This document shows, in pieces, positions 60,700-60,703 of a stretch of 60,703 bases of DNA. This DNA is from an uncultured Campylobacterales bacterium. Lineage in GTDB: Bacteria; Campylobacterota; Campylobacteria; Campylobacterales; Sulfurimonadaceae. Made by a program: the position numbers and the translations under genes. The notes beneath the pieces are model-generated. The model searched no databases. It saw nothing but the letters and a program-made list of their open reading frames with translations, and had not been told where the DNA came from. The number at the start of each line of letters is the position of its first letter. The stretch's first letter is position 1. The DNA is taken from positions 1 to 60,703 of the forward strand of contig CAITKP010000080.1 in the NCBI GenBank assembly GCA_903892995.1, read 5' to 3'.

Positions 60700-60703
60700 A
60701 TCG

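Overview
The window is low-GC DNA from a member of the Campylobacterota (Epsilonproteobacteria), probably a Sulfurimonas/Sulfuricurvum-like free-living diazotroph. This rests on the A+T-rich codon use, the 7TMR-DISM histidine kinase with a GNIAHQWRQPLN-type H box, the short RpoN, and the overall style of the genes; no rRNA is present to confirm it.

Layout. 0-5.4 kb: a TSUP anion transporter, then a tightly overlapped uvrA-mltA-recR housekeeping run. 5.4-17.3 kb: a 2368-residue autotransporter adhesin on the minus strand, divergent from an OmpR-type regulator / 7TM histidine kinase / TonB-dependent receptor operon, with a symmetric operator-like repeat between them. 17.3-19.9 kb: a Crp/Fnr regulator divergent from a hemerythrin / DUF2249 / polytopic membrane protein operon, with a perfect TTGA-N6-TCAA box between them, probably a nitric-oxide or oxygen response unit. 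20.0-59.8 kb: an extended nitrogenase region in blocks: nifB-nifV-GNAT-two small metalloproteins-LRR/GNAT; nifH-orf-nifD-nifK; three small genes; a MoxR/VWA pair; a 51-residue gene; ankyrin/GNAT; nifE-N-X-DUF269-nifF; nifW-nifZ-two 2Fe-2S ferredoxins; rpoN; a P-II protein; nifU-aldo/keto reductase-flavoprotein-nifT. nifA, nifS, nifQ and nifM are not in the window.

Two kinds of mobile DNA interrupt the nif region. Between nifB and nifH lies a seven-gene minus-strand defence-type operon (MmeI-like DNA methyltransferase, unknown protein, membrane protein, TIR-like protein, DUF1016 PD-(D/E)XK nuclease, DEAD/DEAH helicase, GIY-YIG nuclease). Downstream of nifK lies an integron gene-cassette array without an integrase: three cassettes, each starting with a GTTRRRY-like core whose exact reverse complement ends the same cassette. 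A diverged copy of the leader that precedes the array (promoter plus core site) lies at 59.9-60.0 kb, in front of a Schlafen/AlbA-type gene.

The most notable signals are regulatory. Nine starts in the nif region, including unrecognised small genes and the MoxR/VWA pair, are preceded by a -24/-12-like element of approximate form [AC]G-N-A-Y-R-N4-TTGCA (sigma54-like but with A or C in place of the first G of the -24 GG). Five intergenic ACA-W4-TGT palindromes lie upstream, one of them centred between the divergent P-II and nifU promoters. The cluster carries its own rpoN with a variant RpoN box. Independently, the 10-bp palindrome TTACATGTAA occurs 16 times exactly in 60.7 kb, in genes and between them, where composition predicts well under one.
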